Assembly: GCF_037963145.1 (NCBI RefSeq)
Contig: NZ_CP150144.1
Coordinates: forward strand, 930,001-994,000
Length of the DNA: 64,000 nucleotides
Direction of reading: 5' to 3'
DNA from: Oceanobacillus sp. FSL K6-2867
GTDB taxonomy: Bacteria; Bacillota; Bacilli; Bacillales; Amphibacillaceae
This document shows positions 1 to 7,363 of this stretch, one piece after another (the first letter of the stretch is position 1; each line of letters begins with the position of its first letter). Both the position numbers and the translations under genes were made by a program. The notes below the pieces were generated by a model. That model had not been told where the DNA came from and ran no database searches. It saw only the letters and a list, made by a program, of their open reading frames with translations.

Positions 1-938
1 GATTTATGGCTATATTTATTATCAGTAATTTGATTGCCGCAAACGCATCTAGTTTTGAAATGTTATTATTATCCAGATTATTTTCAGCTATCATGCATGC
101 TCCATTTTTCGGAGTCTGTATGAACTTGGCCGTTCGTATTTCCGAACCAGCAAAGCGCACCAGTGCCATTTCCGCTGTTCAAGGTGGTCTTACAATTGCC
201 GTCATGCTGGGCGTTCCTTTCGGTTCCTTTCTCGGTGGACTGCTTAACTGGAGACTCGTATTCTGGTTCATTGCTCTAATCGGAATTTTGACTTTTATTG
301 GTCTGGCTATTGTTACACCAAACGTTAAACCAGCTGAAGCATCAAATTTGAAAAAGGAACTTAGAAACTTAAAAAATAAAAATGTCATCATGGTGATTGC
401 GATTATCGTGTTTGGCCTTTCGGGGATCTTTACTGCTTATACATTTAATGAGCCGATGCTTCGAAAAATAGCAGATTTTGATATCACTGGTGTCACCGCC
501 GGATTATTTTTCTTCGGACTTGGCGGTGTGATTGGAAACATTGCTTCCGGAAAAATCCGCCCAAGTCGTTTAACATCGTGGCTTATTGCCTCTCTGGGAG
601 CCTTTGCCGTAGTACTTGCACTTTATACACTTTTGATTCAACATGCTTTCTTGGCATTGATTATGAGCTTTTTGTTTGGAGCGGGAGCATTTGGCTTAGC
701 ACCTATCTTAAATGCCAAGATTATTATCGCATCACCGGAGGCTCCTTCTTTATCGGGTACCGTTGCAGCCTCTGTTTTCAACTTGGCCAATTGCATCGGC
801 GCCACACTAGGTTCCTTTTTGCTTGATGCGGGATTGTCATATACATTGATCACTCTTGTCGCCGCAGGAATGTTGGTGTTTGGAATGATTCTAACTATTG
901 TCATGTTTAAAGTTGAGGATAGATCATTATTTCAATGA
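1..938 (+). CDS. MFS drug/sugar exporter, 3' part
   Basis: The frame is open to the left edge, so the true start lies outside the window; the first in-window ATG is at 6. About 310 residues remain, with some nine to ten hydrophobic segments and the G-rich cytoplasmic loop (GGVIGNIASGK) that resembles the motif A of 12-TM major facilitator proteins. Overall the sequence looks like the AraJ/DHA1 class of proton-driven exporters acting in the cytoplasmic membrane. The substrate cannot be read from the sequence. No downstream partner gene: the next 400 bases are non-coding. Confidence 0.85.
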   Translation, partial: FMAIFIISNLIAANASSFEMLLLSRLFSAIMHAPFFGVCMNLAVRISEPAKRTSAISAVQGGLTIAVMLGVPFGSFLGGLLNWRLVFWFIALIGILTFIGLAIVTPNVKPAEASNLKKELRNLKNKNVIMVIAIIVFGLSGIFTAYTFNEPMLRKIADFDITGVTAGLFFFGLGGVIGNIASGKIRPSRLTSWLIASLGAFAVVLALYTLLIQHAFLALIMSFLFGAGAFGLAPILNAKIIIASPEAPSLSGTVAASVFNLANCIGATLGSFLLDAGLSYTLITLVAAGMLVFGMILTIVMFKVEDRSLFQ

Positions 939-1355
939 AACGGGAAATGGCTCGATGTCTCTTCATTTCGATTAGACTTTTGAAGCATTGCAGTATAATT
1001 TACAAGCAATTAAAGAAAATAAGCAAACTCCACGAAAACCCTGTTCTTGTTTTAGAACAGGGTTTGGTGTAAATAAATTAATTGGGTAAAACTAGTTTAG
1101 TTTCATAATAATAGGAGGTGATCAGCAACTTGTATTTGTTTTTTCTGTGTTTTCCGGATAACTTTTCAGGCCAAAAAGTTTAGCATAGTTAAACATAATC
1201 CTTCATATATTTAAATGAATTTCATCCTTTTCTTCCTTTATCCAGTATATCTTCAACATATTCCTTTAAATCATCATTATTGCGGTACATACGATACAAC
1301 TCCTTTAAAGCCTTTAGTTATTGAATATCATGCACTTGAAAAGAGGTCTTTATAC
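939..1355. other. intergenic stretch with one hairpin
   Basis: No convincing gene. It holds a 12-bp perfect hairpin at 1036-1065 and an isolated strong ribosome-site sequence AGGAGGTGATC at about 1112-1122. The latter is followed only by a short TTG-started frame of 17 codons, probably the wreck of a lost gene. Confidence 0.5.
1036..1065 (+). terminator. possible terminator hairpin of the MFS gene
   Basis: AAACCCTGTTCT pairs perfectly with AGAACAGGGTTT around a 6-nt loop. No strong T-tract follows on either strand, so it may be a transcript-stabilising hairpin rather than an efficient intrinsic terminator. Confidence 0.5.
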
Positions 1356-1769
1356 ATGAGAATAGAAATTGAGATGAAAGATGAAACTTATGAAAAGATA
1401 AAGAATGTGATTGATTGGATTAATTTAGATAATTCATTCCGTGGAAAAAGTGATACTCCAGAAGCTAAAATTGAGGATTTTATAAAAGGTGCAGCAATTT
1501 CTAAATTATTGGATGTGGAATCCATGTCTCCTTTACTAAATTCTAAAGTAGAGGATGGTTTAGAAATTAAAAATCGGTTTAAGGCCATTGCTAAAGAAAA
1601 GAAAATTAAACAAATTGATATTTGTAAAAGAACTGGGCTTAAAAAGGCAAACCTTAGTTTAATTTTTAATAATGAAAAGACATTGAGAGCTGATACTTTT
1701 TTTGCTATTTGGCTGACATTGGGCTGTCCTCCTATTCATGATTGTTTATATATTAAAAAATCCGACTGA
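1356..1769 (+). CDS. small XRE-type helix-turn-helix regulator
   Basis: A 137-residue protein. I chose the ATG at 1356 because AAGAGGTC lies about 8 nt upstream; the frame is open further upstream without a better start. The C-terminal half (about residues 75-125) reads as a Cro/C1-type HTH, with the recognition region around TGLKKANLSLIF. The N-terminal half is charged and helical and not a family I recognise. Such stand-alone repressors are common on plasmids and phage remnants. It sits alone in an accessory region and has its own terminator. Its target is unknown. Confidence 0.7.
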   Translation: MRIEIEMKDETYEKIKNVIDWINLDNSFRGKSDTPEAKIEDFIKGAAISKLLDVESMSPLLNSKVEDGLEIKNRFKAIAKEKKIKQIDICKRTGLKKANLSLIFNNEKTLRADTFFAIWLTLGCPPIHDCLYIKKSD

Positions 1770-1778
1770 AATAGGAAT

Positions 1779-1812
1779 AAAACGAGGAAAAAAACTCGTT
1801 TTTTTTATTTTT
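1779..1812 (+). terminator. intrinsic terminator after the HTH gene
   Basis: AAAACGAG / CTCGTTTT stem with an A-rich 8-nt loop followed by a long run of T, 10 bases after the stop codon. Confidence 0.9.
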
Positions 1813-2025
1813 TTGGAATAGTACAAGTCATCATCACCATACGTTTAACTAAACTAAATAAAACAAAGCAAAAGTTTCGAATGGTTAAACTTCAGGGGGT
1901 TATTAAATAAATGAATCCCTGCGGTTTATTGCAGCAACAGCATTTGAAAACTTCACTGAAATTATGTGCGAAATGCTTTTCGTGGTGGCTCATCCCTCTG
2001 ATTCAAGAAGAAAGGGGTTGAGAGA

Positions 2026-2109
2026 ATGACGGTTTTCGAAAGCTTGGTCATATGTTTTTCGTTTGCTTCTTTGATCGTAGCTGTACTGTCTTTTCACCAA
2101 AAAAAATAA
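2026..2109 (+). CDS. putative holin-like type I toxin (27 aa)
   Basis: A 27-residue peptide beginning MTVFESLV and ending SFHQKK, i.e. a short N-terminus, one hydrophobic membrane-spanning helix and a basic tail. This is the architecture and N-terminal wording of the 'putative holin-like toxin' peptides (Hol_Tox family) of Firmicutes, which depolarise the membrane and are held silent by an antisense RNA. AAAGGGG lies 8-9 nt before the ATG. The stop codon is inside a hairpin (2105-2148), and a strong terminator follows at 2194-2223, the layout of Fst-like type I cassettes. A 36-codon frame (1911-2021) just upstream could be a leader peptide, but I cannot support it beyond its AGGGGG site. The family name is from pattern memory; toxicity is inference. 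Confidence 0.7.
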   Translation: MTVFESLVICFSFASLIVAVLSFHQKK

Positions 2110-2148
2110 CCACCCATATCGCCTTAGCCAGCAATTAGTGTGGTTATT
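2105..2148. terminator. hairpin overlapping the toxin stop codon
   Basis: AATAACCAC (2105-2113) pairs with GTGGTTATT (2140-2148), followed by TTTTCG. In this class of toxin cassette such a hairpin is shared by toxin mRNA and antisense RNA, as a terminator or as an interaction site. Confidence 0.6.
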
Positions 2149-2193
2149 TTTCGTTGATCCGTGAGCTGCCCTTTTAAGCTGCTGCACAAACCC

Positions 2194-2223
2194 GCTTGGT
2201 GTTACAGCACCAAGCCTTTTTTT
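2194..2223 (+). terminator. intrinsic terminator of the toxin cassette
   Basis: GCTTGGTG / CACCAAGC perfect 8-bp stem, loop TTACAG, then seven or more T. Confidence 0.9.
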
Positions 2224-2607
2224 ATATTGTATGACTATCTCAATATATAGATACCCGAATTTAGTCTTTTTTAAAGAACTTTGACCATGAGGATTTTTTA
2301 GCTTACTGCATTTGCTTTAAGTTATCTATTTTACGGGTATAATACAATATGGAACGATAAAACTAATGAGCGGATGCAGTTAAAATTATTCTTGGCTTAG
2401 CAAGGCTGCATTTATTCATGCTCTTCGGTAAGTCACCGAAACCCATAAGCCTCTCATACTTTTCCAAAAGTTTCATCCATTGTTTCTCTCAGCTCATTTT
2501 ATTACTTCACAGTAATTACCAATGTATTATAAAGTTATAATAAAGCTACCTTTGAAGTGCAAGAAACTGATATTTCACTTTGATAATTTTAAACTTTTTT
2601 GCATAAG
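2224..2607. other. intergenic stretch, possible degraded frame
   Basis: A/T-rich. A 37-codon frame on the minus strand (2363-2476) looks mildly protein-like but lacks a clear ribosome site. An extended -10-like GGGTATAAT on the plus strand near 2335 has no gene to serve. I see nothing firm here. Confidence 0.35.
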
Positions 2608-3288
2608 CTAAAAACCACCAATTGACATATATTTAGTTTCAAGGTATGGTTCTATTCCTTCTTGACCACCTTCTCGTCCAAGCCCACTTTCTTTCATGCC
2701 GCCAAAAGGGGCATGTGCAGCTGAAGGACCGCCATCATTCCAGCCGATAATTCCGAATTGCAGGTTTTCATGTAAGTAATTTCCTGTTCGGTAATCATTT
2801 GTAAAGAAATATGCTGCTAATCCATACGGTGTGTTGTTTGCAAGTTCGACAGCTTCCTCAATCGTTTTGAAGCTTGTAATTGGAGCTACTGGTCCGAAGG
2901 TTTCTTCAAGCATAATTTTCATGTCAGTATTTACGTTTTTTAATACCGTTGGGTGAATGTAAAAGTAGCCTTTTTCTTTATCTACTTCATATTTATCGCC
3001 AATAATAACTTCTGCTCCATTTTCTTTTGCATTATTTATTTGTTCAACAATTTTGTTATACCCTTTTTCATTAATAATTGGCCCCACATCTGTTCCCTTT
3101 TTCAGACCATTTACTACATTAAGTTTCTCTACTCCAGCAATGAATTTTTCGATGAATACACCGACAACATTCTCTTGGACAAGAATTCGGTTAGCACAGA
3201 CACAAGTTTGTCCAGCATTTCTAAATTTATTGCTAACGGTTTGTTTTGCTGCGTAGTCAAGATCGGCATCTTCAGTCACAATTAATGG
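2608..3288 (-). pseudogene. aldehyde (succinate-semialdehyde) dehydrogenase, C-terminal fragment
   Basis: Only about the last 225 residues of a roughly 480-residue NAD(P)-dependent aldehyde dehydrogenase remain. The catalytic-cysteine block [15 protein letters not shown] is intact, as are the later conserved FGPVAP and [14 protein letters not shown] segments typical of the GabD/SSADH group. Homology begins abruptly at [12 protein letters not shown]; just before it (about 3292) is an in-frame stop. The nucleotide-binding half and the start codon are therefore gone. It abuts the start of the divergent XRE-cupin regulator, which suggests a deletion fused the two. It is almost certainly non-functional. 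Confidence 0.85.
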
Positions 3289-3320
3289 AAGTTATAGTTT
3301 ATACGAGAGGAAGAAAAACT

Positions 3321-3907
3321 TTGGGCGAATCAAAAGACATTAGAAATGCCAAAACAGTAGGTGAGAGGTTACGTTCGATTCGTTTATCAAAGGGTTAACA
3401 TTAAATAATATAGCTAAACAGACTGAACTTACTGCCAGTTTTATTAGTCAATTAGAAAGGGGTTTAACAACTTCTTCAATTGCATCTTTGCAAAAAATTG
3501 CTCAGGTGTTAGAGATTCCTTTAGCTTCTATCTTTGAGAATGGTGATATACAGGATTACCAAACTAACAAAGTAAGTATAGTAAGAAAAAAGGACCGAAA
3601 ACATCTTTATTATCCTGAACCAGCATTAACAAAAGACTATTTACTAACTAATCTAGATGGAAAAATACAAGTTATATACTCTACTACAAAACCTGGAGGT
3701 ACAAGTGGGGAGCCATATAGTCATAATAGTGATGAAGAATGTGTCATTATCATATCTGGAGAAATGGAATTAACAGTAGATACTCAAACACATACTCTAT
3801 TAGAAGGGGATACAGTTAAGTTTTCCAGCCGCTTACCCCATAGTTGGAAAAATACAGGAAATGAGCCTCTGGAACTTTTATGGATCATTACCCCTCCTAA
3901 TTTCTAA
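3321..3907 (+). pseudogene. XRE-cupin regulator with a frameshift
   Basis: Starts at TTG 3321 with GAGAGGAAG about 8 nt upstream. It encodes an N-terminal HTH (GERLRSIRLSKG, then LTLNNIAKQTELTASF) and a C-terminal cupin sensor (PHSW, TVDTQTHTLLEGD), the PuuR-like layout of regulators of polyamine, amino-acid or aldehyde catabolism. The first 25 codons are in a different frame from the rest: one base is missing near 3391-3397 (TCAAAGGGTTAACA), inside the HTH, so the frame stops at TAA. An internal start would give only a 139-residue cupin fragment. It probably once regulated the neighbouring dehydrogenase. A sequencing error could also explain the single-base loss. Confidence 0.75.
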
Positions 3908-3985
3908 AGCGCGAAATAATCATTATAGTAAAATCAGCAATAAAGCAATTATTTTCAACAATTGCATCTGATTGTCTAAAATAAA

Positions 3986-4026
3986 AGACAAACAAAATAG
4001 CCATAGATGGTTATATTTGTTTGTCT
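3986..4026. terminator. hairpin downstream of the XRE-cupin gene
   Basis: AGACAAACAAA (3986-3996) pairs with TTTGTTTGTCT (4016-4026), an 11-bp perfect stem with further partial pairing inside. No T-tract follows, so its role as a terminator is uncertain. Confidence 0.5.
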
Positions 4027-4060
4027 GGCGCATCTTTAATAGTATTACAATATATAAAAT

Positions 4061-4188
4061 TTAGCTTAACTGGCATTCTGCATTAAGCTCTTCTTCAATA
4101 TCGATCAATTTAGGAACTGTACCTGCATTTTTCCAGCTCATTGTAAACTGTCCGTCTTCAGCACATCCATCACTTCTTCTTGATTCAT
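4061..4188 (-). pseudogene. remnant downstream of the DnaD gene
   Basis: An ATG at 4188 overlaps the DnaD stop codon (ATGA), implying translational coupling, but its frame ends after 16 codons. A second overlapping ATGA opens a 26-codon frame (MSWKNAGTVPKLIDIEEE...) that reads like true coding sequence. Together they look like the shrunken, frameshifted remains of the next gene in a replication module. I do not recognise the family. Confidence 0.45.
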
Positions 4189-4898
4189 CCTGATTCTCCC
4201 TCTCTTCTCGGTTCATCAAATAACATTGTATTTTTTTCTTTCTTTGTTCGCTTTTTGAATGGAACGGTGTTTTGCGATTTCGGTTGTTTTATGTAATTTC
4301 GGACCTCTCCTGTGTTTTTCAATCCAGCACCTTTCCATTGTTCTAAAATTTCCTCGACATTGCTAAACATACGGCCCCCTTGTTTCATGGCTAATTCAAT
4401 TGCTTCCAAAATAATCTCTTCTTCCAGTTCCTCACTCCAATCATGCAAGGACTGCATGGCAATTGGGGGAAGCCCGCCAAAACTTTGTTCGTAAGCGACA
4501 AGCAATTTTTCAGATGCGATTTTTCTTCCTTCCCTTCTTCTATTCCTCAAATCATCTAGTAAGGGAAGGGATTCCGACGTTGTTTGAGACTGTGAATGGG
4601 ATTGTGATGATTCAACGGAACGGGCCAATGAACTCAGCTGGTAATCAGGTGCACTTCCCTTCTTGTTCTCGTAATGTATAAATTGGTGCCGAATAAGAGT
4701 ATTCCTCGCTTTGATTAGCCCCTGTTTGGATAAACCCGTTAATTTCATCAGCGTCGAGTTGGGTACATTAAATTTACTCTCGCAGCCAAATTTTTTCCAT
4801 ATGGTAAATAAGCTATACCATAATACAATTCCGCTGCTGGACATTTCGTTTAATAATAGCCAATCTCGAAAAGCATTCATCTCTTTCCATACATTCAT
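4185..4898 (-). CDS. DnaD-domain replication-initiation protein
   Basis: 237 residues; ATG preceded by GAGAGGAAGAG. Residues 1-90 look like a winged-helix N-domain (STLMKLTGLSKQGLIKARNTL); about residues 130-205 form the DnaB_2/DnaD C-domain, with YEQSFGGLPP and the VEEILEQWKGAGLKN helix common to this family. DnaD-like proteins bind DNA and help load the replicative helicase. Chromosomal DnaD is encoded elsewhere in Bacilli; copies like this come from prophages and integrative elements. The serine/glutamine-rich linker (SSQSHSQSQTTSES) is low-complexity. Broken frames on both sides suggest it is the last intact gene of an element. Confidence 0.8.
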   Translation of the reverse strand: MNVWKEMNAFRDWLLLNEMSSSGIVLWYSLFTIWKKFGCESKFNVPNSTLMKLTGLSKQGLIKARNTLIRHQFIHYENKKGSAPDYQLSSLARSVESSQSHSQSQTTSESLPLLDDLRNRRREGRKIASEKLLVAYEQSFGGLPPIAMQSLHDWSEELEEEIILEAIELAMKQGGRMFSNVEEILEQWKGAGLKNTGEVRNYIKQPKSQNTVPFKKRTKKEKNTMLFDEPRREGESG

Positions 4899-5300
4899 GT
4901 TTTCTCTTCCTCTCTTATGATTAGGCCATTTTATCTCTCACCTATCCAATTTTACTTGCCTTCCTGGACACTTCCGGCAAAAATAAAATCCTGTGCTCTA
5001 ATACGCAAATGTGAAATCTCCTGAGTGCGTAAATCATAAATGTATCCGAATGATTACCTGGAACATCAGCTGCCTCTTTTACTGGCATTGAACCGCTTAT
5101 AATTTCTCCTTCATCTTTATAATCGAAAAAAGTTTGGTTTAGGGGGTGTGATTTAGTTATTTTTTTAAAATTTTTTTAGATTGCGGGGATGGAATCACGT
5201 AATACGTTGTCTAGTTAAGGTATTTGAAAAAGAGTGACTTTAACTTTAGTGGAGCAAATAGAGCAAAAAATTAGGTACCATTTTCTACTACTTTCTACTA
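4899..5300 (-). pseudogene. degenerate gene upstream of dnaD-like gene
   Basis: On the minus strand, 5130-4952 reads as protein-like sequence in two frames: DEGEIISGSMPVKEAADVPG then, after a shift near 5030, QEISHLRIRAQDFIFAGSVQ ending at TAA (4954-4952). No full frame survives and I cannot name the family. 5131-5300 is A/T-rich with no further signal. Confidence 0.4.
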
Positions 5301-5345
5301 CAAAAAGAAAAGAACCCATTCTGAACTTAAATTCAAAATGGGTTG
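5301..5345 (-). terminator. intrinsic terminator of the SDR gene
   Basis: AACCCATT (5313-5320) pairs with AATGGGTT (5337-5344) with extra internal pairing; on the minus strand it runs into TTCTTTTCTTTTT. Confidence 0.8.
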
Positions 5346-5364
5346 CTCATTCTATAAAAAGCTA

Positions 5365-6102
5365 TTACTGTGCTGTAAATCCGCCATCAACAATTAGACT
5401 GTTTCCAGTCATGAAACTAGAATCATCACTGGCCATAAATAAAACCGCTTTGGCCATTTCTTCTGGTTTACCTAGGCGTTTCATTGGTGTTGCGTTTGTT
5501 AAGAAATCTCTATCCGTCTCACCTAGAATAGGAGTTTCAATAAATCCCGGACACAAGGCATTTACACGAATATTGCGTTCTGCATATTCCAAGCCAAGTG
5601 AACGTGTTAAGTTAATAACACCTGCTTTTGCTGCGTTGTATGCCGCATTACCAGGTGCACCAACCCACCCATACATGGATGCTGTGTTAACAATGACCCC
5701 AGTGCCTGCCCTCAGAAATTCTTTAATCGCAGCTTGTGCAACTAAAAATACACCATCCAGATCAACTGCCACTGTTTTTCTCCATTCGGAAAACGTTACC
5801 TCTTCTGTTGCTTTTGTCGCACCAATTCCAGCATTATTAAATAGAATATCAACTTTACCAAATGCAGATAAAGTTATATCAAAAATGTTCTTTACATTTT
5901 CCTCACTCGTTACATCGGCTTTAATGAAAACTGCTTCATAACCACCGGATTTTAATTCCGCTTCAAAAGCAGCACCTTTTTCTTCATTCATATCCACTAA
6001 CACTAATTTTGCCCCTTCAGCAGCAAATAGCTGTGCTGTTGCCGCACCGATACCAGATACTCCTCCAGTGATGACAGCTACTTTATCTTGTAGTTTACCC
6101 AT
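5365..6102 (-). CDS. short-chain dehydrogenase/reductase (SDR)
   Basis: 245 residues, the usual classical-SDR length. The Rossmann motif TGGVSGIG is at about residues 12-19, NNAG near 88, and the catalytic S-(12)-Y-x3-K as ASMYG then YNAAK. DM at the end of beta-2 favours NAD over NADP. The start at 6102 has AGGGGGAATC upstream; the frame extends further but without a site. It is divergent from the TetR-family gene at 6290, so that regulator probably controls it. Substrate unknown; the nearest look is to 3-oxoacyl-ACP reductase/alcohol or sugar dehydrogenases. Confidence 0.85.
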   Translation of the reverse strand: MGKLQDKVAVITGGVSGIGAATAQLFAAEGAKLVLVDMNEEKGAAFEAELKSGGYEAVFIKADVTSEENVKNIFDITLSAFGKVDILFNNAGIGATKATEEVTFSEWRKTVAVDLDGVFLVAQAAIKEFLRAGTGVIVNTASMYGWVGAPGNAAYNAAKAGVINLTRSLGLEYAERNIRVNALCPGFIETPILGETDRDFLTNATPMKRLGKPEEMAKAVLFMASDDSSFMTGNSLIVDGGFTAQ

Positions 6103-6115
6103 TGCTGATTCCCCC

Positions 6116-6256
6116 TGTATAATAGATATAGACAACCTAAAATTTAATAGGTTGATGTTTTTATTATAGTTGGTTACTTTTAGTAATAAAACCATTAATA
6201 TCTTCATGGAAGTCTATTGTATAGACATATGTTTTTCGATTGTCTATTAATTATAC
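6116..6256. promoter_or_regulatory. shared operator region of SDR and TetR genes
   Basis: Three related TAGACA motifs lie between the divergent genes: GTATAATAGATATAGACA (6116-6133), TCTATTGTATAGACA (6213-6227) and TGTCTATTAATTATAC (6241-6256, the inverse of the first with a 2-nt length change). The inner two form an inverted repeat, TAGACA/TGTCTA. CAACCTA/TAGGTTG (6133-6154) is a separate inverted repeat in the SDR leader. The position fits TetR-family autorepression and control of the SDR gene. Confidence 0.55.
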
Positions 6257-6289
6257 ATTTACTATCAAATTGTTATCGGGGGCTATCCA

Positions 6290-6889
6290 ATGACGGAGCA
6301 ACTTTCCACTCCACGTAAAAACCGAACAAAAGAACATTTTCAATTAGCACTCATTAACCTAATCAAAGAAAAAGGGTTTCATTCAGTCACAGTTAAAGAT
6401 ATTGTCCATGAAGCCAAATATAATCGAAGCACCTTCTATACCCATTACCAGGATAAATTTGAACTAGCAGAAGATTTAATTTCCAACATGCTCAAAGGGA
6501 TGATGGAATCAGTCGGAGAACCGTATCAATTGAAACAGCAGATCCATACAGATGAGCTAACTGAAAGATACTTTAACATCATTTCCTATATTTATAAAAA
6601 CCGAAACTTTTTCGAACTGATTACTTATCAGGACACTTTACCGGATCTGCATACAAGATTTCCGCAAACAATCTTAAAAATCTACCAGGAAAAGTTTCAA
6701 TTTGAGACGCTTAATAACTTACCTGTTGATATGGATTACTTCAAGCGATACACGTCATATGGCCTTTATGGTCTTGTAGCTCGATGGATTAATACAGATT
6801 TTGAGACTTCCCAGGAAGAATTTATTAAAGAGGTTATTCAGTTATCACGAACACATATTGCTTCCGTTAAGTTTACTGGCAATGTTTAA
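6290..6889 (+). CDS. TetR/AcrR-family regulator
   Basis: 199 residues. Residues 10-58 form the TetR-type HTH (VTVKDIVHEAKYNRSTFYTHYQ), followed by a helical ligand-binding domain that resembles the TetR_C_8-like group (long helices, FKRYTSYGLYGLVARWI). GTTATCGGGGGCTATCCA precedes the ATG. It most likely represses itself and the divergent SDR gene. The ligand is unknown. Confidence 0.85.
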   Translation: MTEQLSTPRKNRTKEHFQLALINLIKEKGFHSVTVKDIVHEAKYNRSTFYTHYQDKFELAEDLISNMLKGMMESVGEPYQLKQQIHTDELTERYFNIISYIYKNRNFFELITYQDTLPDLHTRFPQTILKIYQEKFQFETLNNLPVDMDYFKRYTSYGLYGLVARWINTDFETSQEEFIKEVIQLSRTHIASVKFTGNV

Positions 6890-6933
6890 TTATTAGAATG
6901 GATCTTTAGTATTTTCCAAATAAACTAACCATA

Positions 6934-6962
6934 TTGACACCACCCACCTTCTCAGTTAAGAT
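6934..6962 (+). promoter_or_regulatory. promoter of the first preQ1 riboswitch
   Basis: TTGACA (6934-6939), 17-nt spacer, TAAGAT (6957-6962), about 26 bases before the riboswitch stem. Confidence 0.7.
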
Positions 6963-6987
6963 AAAAATGAATGAAACACCGAATCGG

Positions 6988-7070
6988 AAGAGGTTCATAG
7001 CTGAAACCCTCTATAAAAAACTATGGATACATTGACGATTAGCCATGTCCATATTGGATGTGGCTTTTTT
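6988..7070 (+). ncRNA. preQ1-I riboswitch, copy 1, with terminator
   Basis: The aptamer has stem AGAGG (6989-6993) / CCTCT (7008-7012), the loop TTCATAGCTGAAAC and the A-rich 3' tail TATAAAAAACTA that forms the preQ1-binding pseudoknot. The expression platform is a perfect 11-bp terminator, AGCCATGTCCA / TGGATGTGGCT (7041-7065), followed by T6. ATGGATACA (7023-7031) can pair with TGTCCAT (7046-7052) as an antiterminator. Binding of the queuosine precursor should therefore stop transcription. What follows is only a 7-codon frame, then a second riboswitch. Confidence 0.92.
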
Positions 7071-7135
7071 GTTAGAATCGTAGTTTGCTATAGCCTTTCG
7101 CAGTGTTCTTGGAAAAAATACAGGGAGGTTTTTTC

Positions 7136-7159
7136 ATGGCTGAGATTAGCGTAGCTTAA
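7136..7159 (+). other. stub reading frame after riboswitch 1
   Basis: GGGAGG lies 7 nt before ATG, but the frame (MAEISVA) stops after seven codons. The 200 bases between the two riboswitches hold no other gene. It may be the start of a deleted queuosine gene, or a leader peptide. Confidence 0.4.
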
Positions 7160-7277
7160 GCTTTAAATGAATAAACAATATGGTAATAAAGTGTACATAT
7201 TTTGTTTGCTTTTTGCTGCTTAAATGTATAAGGACATGGTTATACATATCGTAATAAAAATATTATCAAAAAATAGA

Positions 7278-7340
7278 AAGAGGTTTTAGCGACCCTCTAT
7301 AAAAAACTAAGAAAACAGCCTTTCTTAGTGCTGTTTTTTT
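7278..7340 (+). ncRNA. preQ1-I riboswitch, copy 2, with terminator
   Basis: Stem AGAGG (7279-7283) / CCTCT (7294-7298), loop TTTTAGCGAC, tail ATAAAAAACTAA. The platform is compact: CTAAGAAA (7307-7314) can pair with TTTCTTAG (7321-7328) as antiterminator, while AACAGC (7314-7319) pairs with GCTGTT (7330-7335) before T7 as terminator. PreQ1 docking in the ACTAA tail should disfavour the antiterminator and switch queC off. Confidence 0.93.
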
Positions 7341-7363
7341 CTATTGGAGAGGAGTTTTTTTAC

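Noticed and set aside
2363..2476. 37-codon minus-strand frame
   Set aside because: Reads somewhat like protein but no ribosome site or known relatives; too short to support.
5234..5941. Long plus-strand frame opposite the SDR gene
   Set aside because: It is the antisense of the SDR gene, which has clear family motifs and a ribosome site; this frame has neither.
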